Assembly: GCA_040954595.2 (NCBI GenBank)
Contig: CM082590.2
Span: 9,548,001-9,612,000, forward strand
Direction: 5' to 3'
Length of the DNA stretch: 64,000 nt
Source: Balanoglossus misakiensis
Taxonomy: Eukaryota; Hemichordata
Shown here: positions 62,193 through 64,000 of the stretch, piece by piece
Position numbering within the stretch: position 1 is the first letter of the stretch
Layout: every line of letters starts with the position of its first letter
The notes under the pieces: model-generated
The model's database searches: none
Seen by the model: only the letters and a program-made list of their open reading frames with translations
What the model was told of the DNA's origin: nothing
Position numbers and translations under genes: made by a program

Positions 62193-64000
62193 CCCAGCTC
62201 GACTATCTGTAATTTTTTTTATTCTGCGTATCAACCATTTTTTTTTTTTGCTTTTTAAGACAGGATTAATTAAATGAAGTGTATGATCTTCTCAGATTGT
62301 TTGAAAATAGTTTAGTCCAGACTTGAATATACATGTATTTGTCAATAATATTAATTTTGAAGTTTTTGTGGTAAATAAATAATCTTCGATAAACTATTCA
62401 GTGTGTCGTCCATTACATAGATGTAAATACTTACATCAGAAAGTAATGGTGTCTGTACGTTCCCTGGTACAAAAACAATAGTACAAGGAAGAACTCCACA
62501 CAGAGGGCACATTGCAGAAGAGTTTTTCGCTCAGCACCATCTGCCAACAAATATTTGTTTTCAAAAATCCCCCACCCACAGAAATCAAATATTCTACCCT
62601 AAAGTATAACTTGTGGCTCAGAACAGAGGCGCATATCGTGATTTCGACGGATTTGACCCCGTTTTGGAAACGTGATAGTAATATGGAATTATTGACAGTG
62701 TCAAATGCAGCTGTTATAACACCACAGTTTTACACCAAGAGATCCTCGAGCTAAAGTTGTTGAAAAGTAACGTGAAATTGCCAGTGGTTCCACAAACACG
62801 GAATATAGACTCAACACACATCAAAATCAAGTAGGGAGAAGTATTCTCCTTGATGATGAAGCAATCACATCGCAGCAAAACATGTACGACTAAAACGTCA
62901 GCCTGTTTAGGTTTTTACTAATACTATTGTCCAAAATCATTGGGCTTTTACCACACCAGTTTCCATCATTTCGATCGCTCTCTCATCGTTGAAGGAAAGG
63001 ATAGTAAATCATTATATACAAGAAAAAATAATAATACCACGATTTATCTGAACTCGATAATTATGTAAATATTACCCACAATACAGCAATACATGCACTG
63101 AAACGTGAGTGTGTTCGTGTTTTTTTATTTTTGCAATTTTCTCATCCACTTGTCAAATATCTTAAGGCTTTCAAAACACATTTCCATTTCAACTGCTTTT
63201 TACATCATTTGGGGGAAATGGTATTAAATCGAATTTGCCTTCGGGGTTTATACAGAAATTGATTTTTAGGCCATAAAGAGAAATAATATTGTTACGCGCA
63301 CTCATTTTTCCGAGTTTGAATTTTATTCCTAGTTTTTATAATTGAAACTTCCACCTTATAGTTGCTTAATTCTGTCGGTACGTTACTCTGTAGGGAAGTA
63401 GTTTTTCTGTTACCTATTTTCTTTTGCAATAATTTTTGAATTTCAAACTAAACAATTTTCTCTTTCAATCAAAATTTTGCACGGTGACCCTCAATCTTTC
63501 TTCTCAATTTAATAGAGAGTAAAATATATAAGAGAAGACTGATTTTTGAGGCGTGTTCTACCTCAAGACAGAAGAATCACAATTTCTACATACATTCTAC
63601 TCTCCACAAAAAATCATCGAAACGATGTGTTCATACTTGGCCGTACGGTGAAACATCACCATGGGCTATTTATATCCCTGGGCATTCTTACAATTAGTCT
63701 AGTTAACGGATGAATAGATGGATGGATAAATGGATGGAAGAACGAATGAATGAAACAGCTTAATTGGGAACAAGTGCAGGCATAATAAAATATGATTTCC
63801 GCCCTCTTGGAATTCATCGTGACAGGAACACCTGTTGGGATGCCATTGTCTCTGCTTATTCACTCGAATCTCAGGTCCCCTCACAATCATTGAAAAACAG
63901 TCTGTTATAACTCGTGCACGGAAAACAGTACAAGACCTTTTAAATCCCCATGAGCTGAAACTCGACAAAATGTGTTAAGCTTTAAAAAAATCGTGGATAT
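62193..64000. other. Distal 1.8 kb with no recognised gene
   Basis: AT-rich sequence with a GGATGGAT/GAATGAAT short tetranucleotide-like tract near 63708-63755 and scattered short frames. I recognise no conserved protein, RNA gene or repeat family here. Confidence 0.6.

Noticed and set aside
63699-63968. 89-codon minus-strand open frame at the window end
   Set aside because: No domain recognised, low-complexity end from the GGAT repeat, no splice context.

Overview
This is animal (metazoan) genomic DNA. Genes are split by many short GT-AG introns, most of about 100-700 bp. The encoded proteins are typical bilaterian ones: a DC-STAMP-family membrane protein, ORC4, a type II activin receptor, xylulokinase, a bZIP factor and four C2H2 zinc-finger proteins. 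The intergenic and intronic DNA is AT-rich and full of satellites and fold-back repeats. ORC4, one ACVR2-type receptor and XYLB sit next to each other. In human these pairs are split between two paralogous regions (ACVR2A-ORC4 and ACVR2B-XYLB), so the window looks like an unduplicated invertebrate arrangement. An invertebrate deuterostome such as a cephalochordate, hemichordate or echinoderm fits best, but the sequence alone does not settle the phylum.

Layout. 1-4560: 3' part of a DCST1/2-like gene on +, cut by the window edge. 4594-17711: a 13-kb satellite domain of an 88-bp monomer in two opposite orientations, around a ~530-bp two-copy unit with nested palindromes and interrupted by a ~1-kb unique spacer. 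18037-22511: ORC4 (-), 11 coding exons, with a 30-bp minisatellite in one intron and an intron 1 that is almost entirely a GAT/ATC repeat. 22728-24506: a 1.78-kb near-perfect palindrome (fold-back element) just upstream of ORC4. 24507-30773: no confident gene. 30774-39873: ACVR2-type receptor (-), 6 coding exons with a ~5.9-kb first intron. 41920-44487: bZIP factor (+) with a CRE/CCAAT promoter and a frame ambiguity at its first splice donor. 45364-50326: XYLB (-), 16 exons. 50745-62192: four related zinc-finger genes, two (-) made by a recent ~2.9-kb tandem duplication and two (+). Genes 2 and 3 are head-to-head with 234 bp between start codons. 62200-64000: nothing recognised.

The genes do not form one pathway. 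The most novel coding feature is the zinc-finger cluster. All four members have a short first exon, a phase-0 intron, a conserved N-terminal module around the motif ELMEKLGC..F..SEDG, an acidic low-complexity region and 10-11 C2H2 fingers. The most notable structural features are the inverted satellite domain, the promoter-proximal fold-back element carrying repeated promoter-like motifs, and GAT trinucleotide tracts that always read GAT on the sense strand of their host gene.
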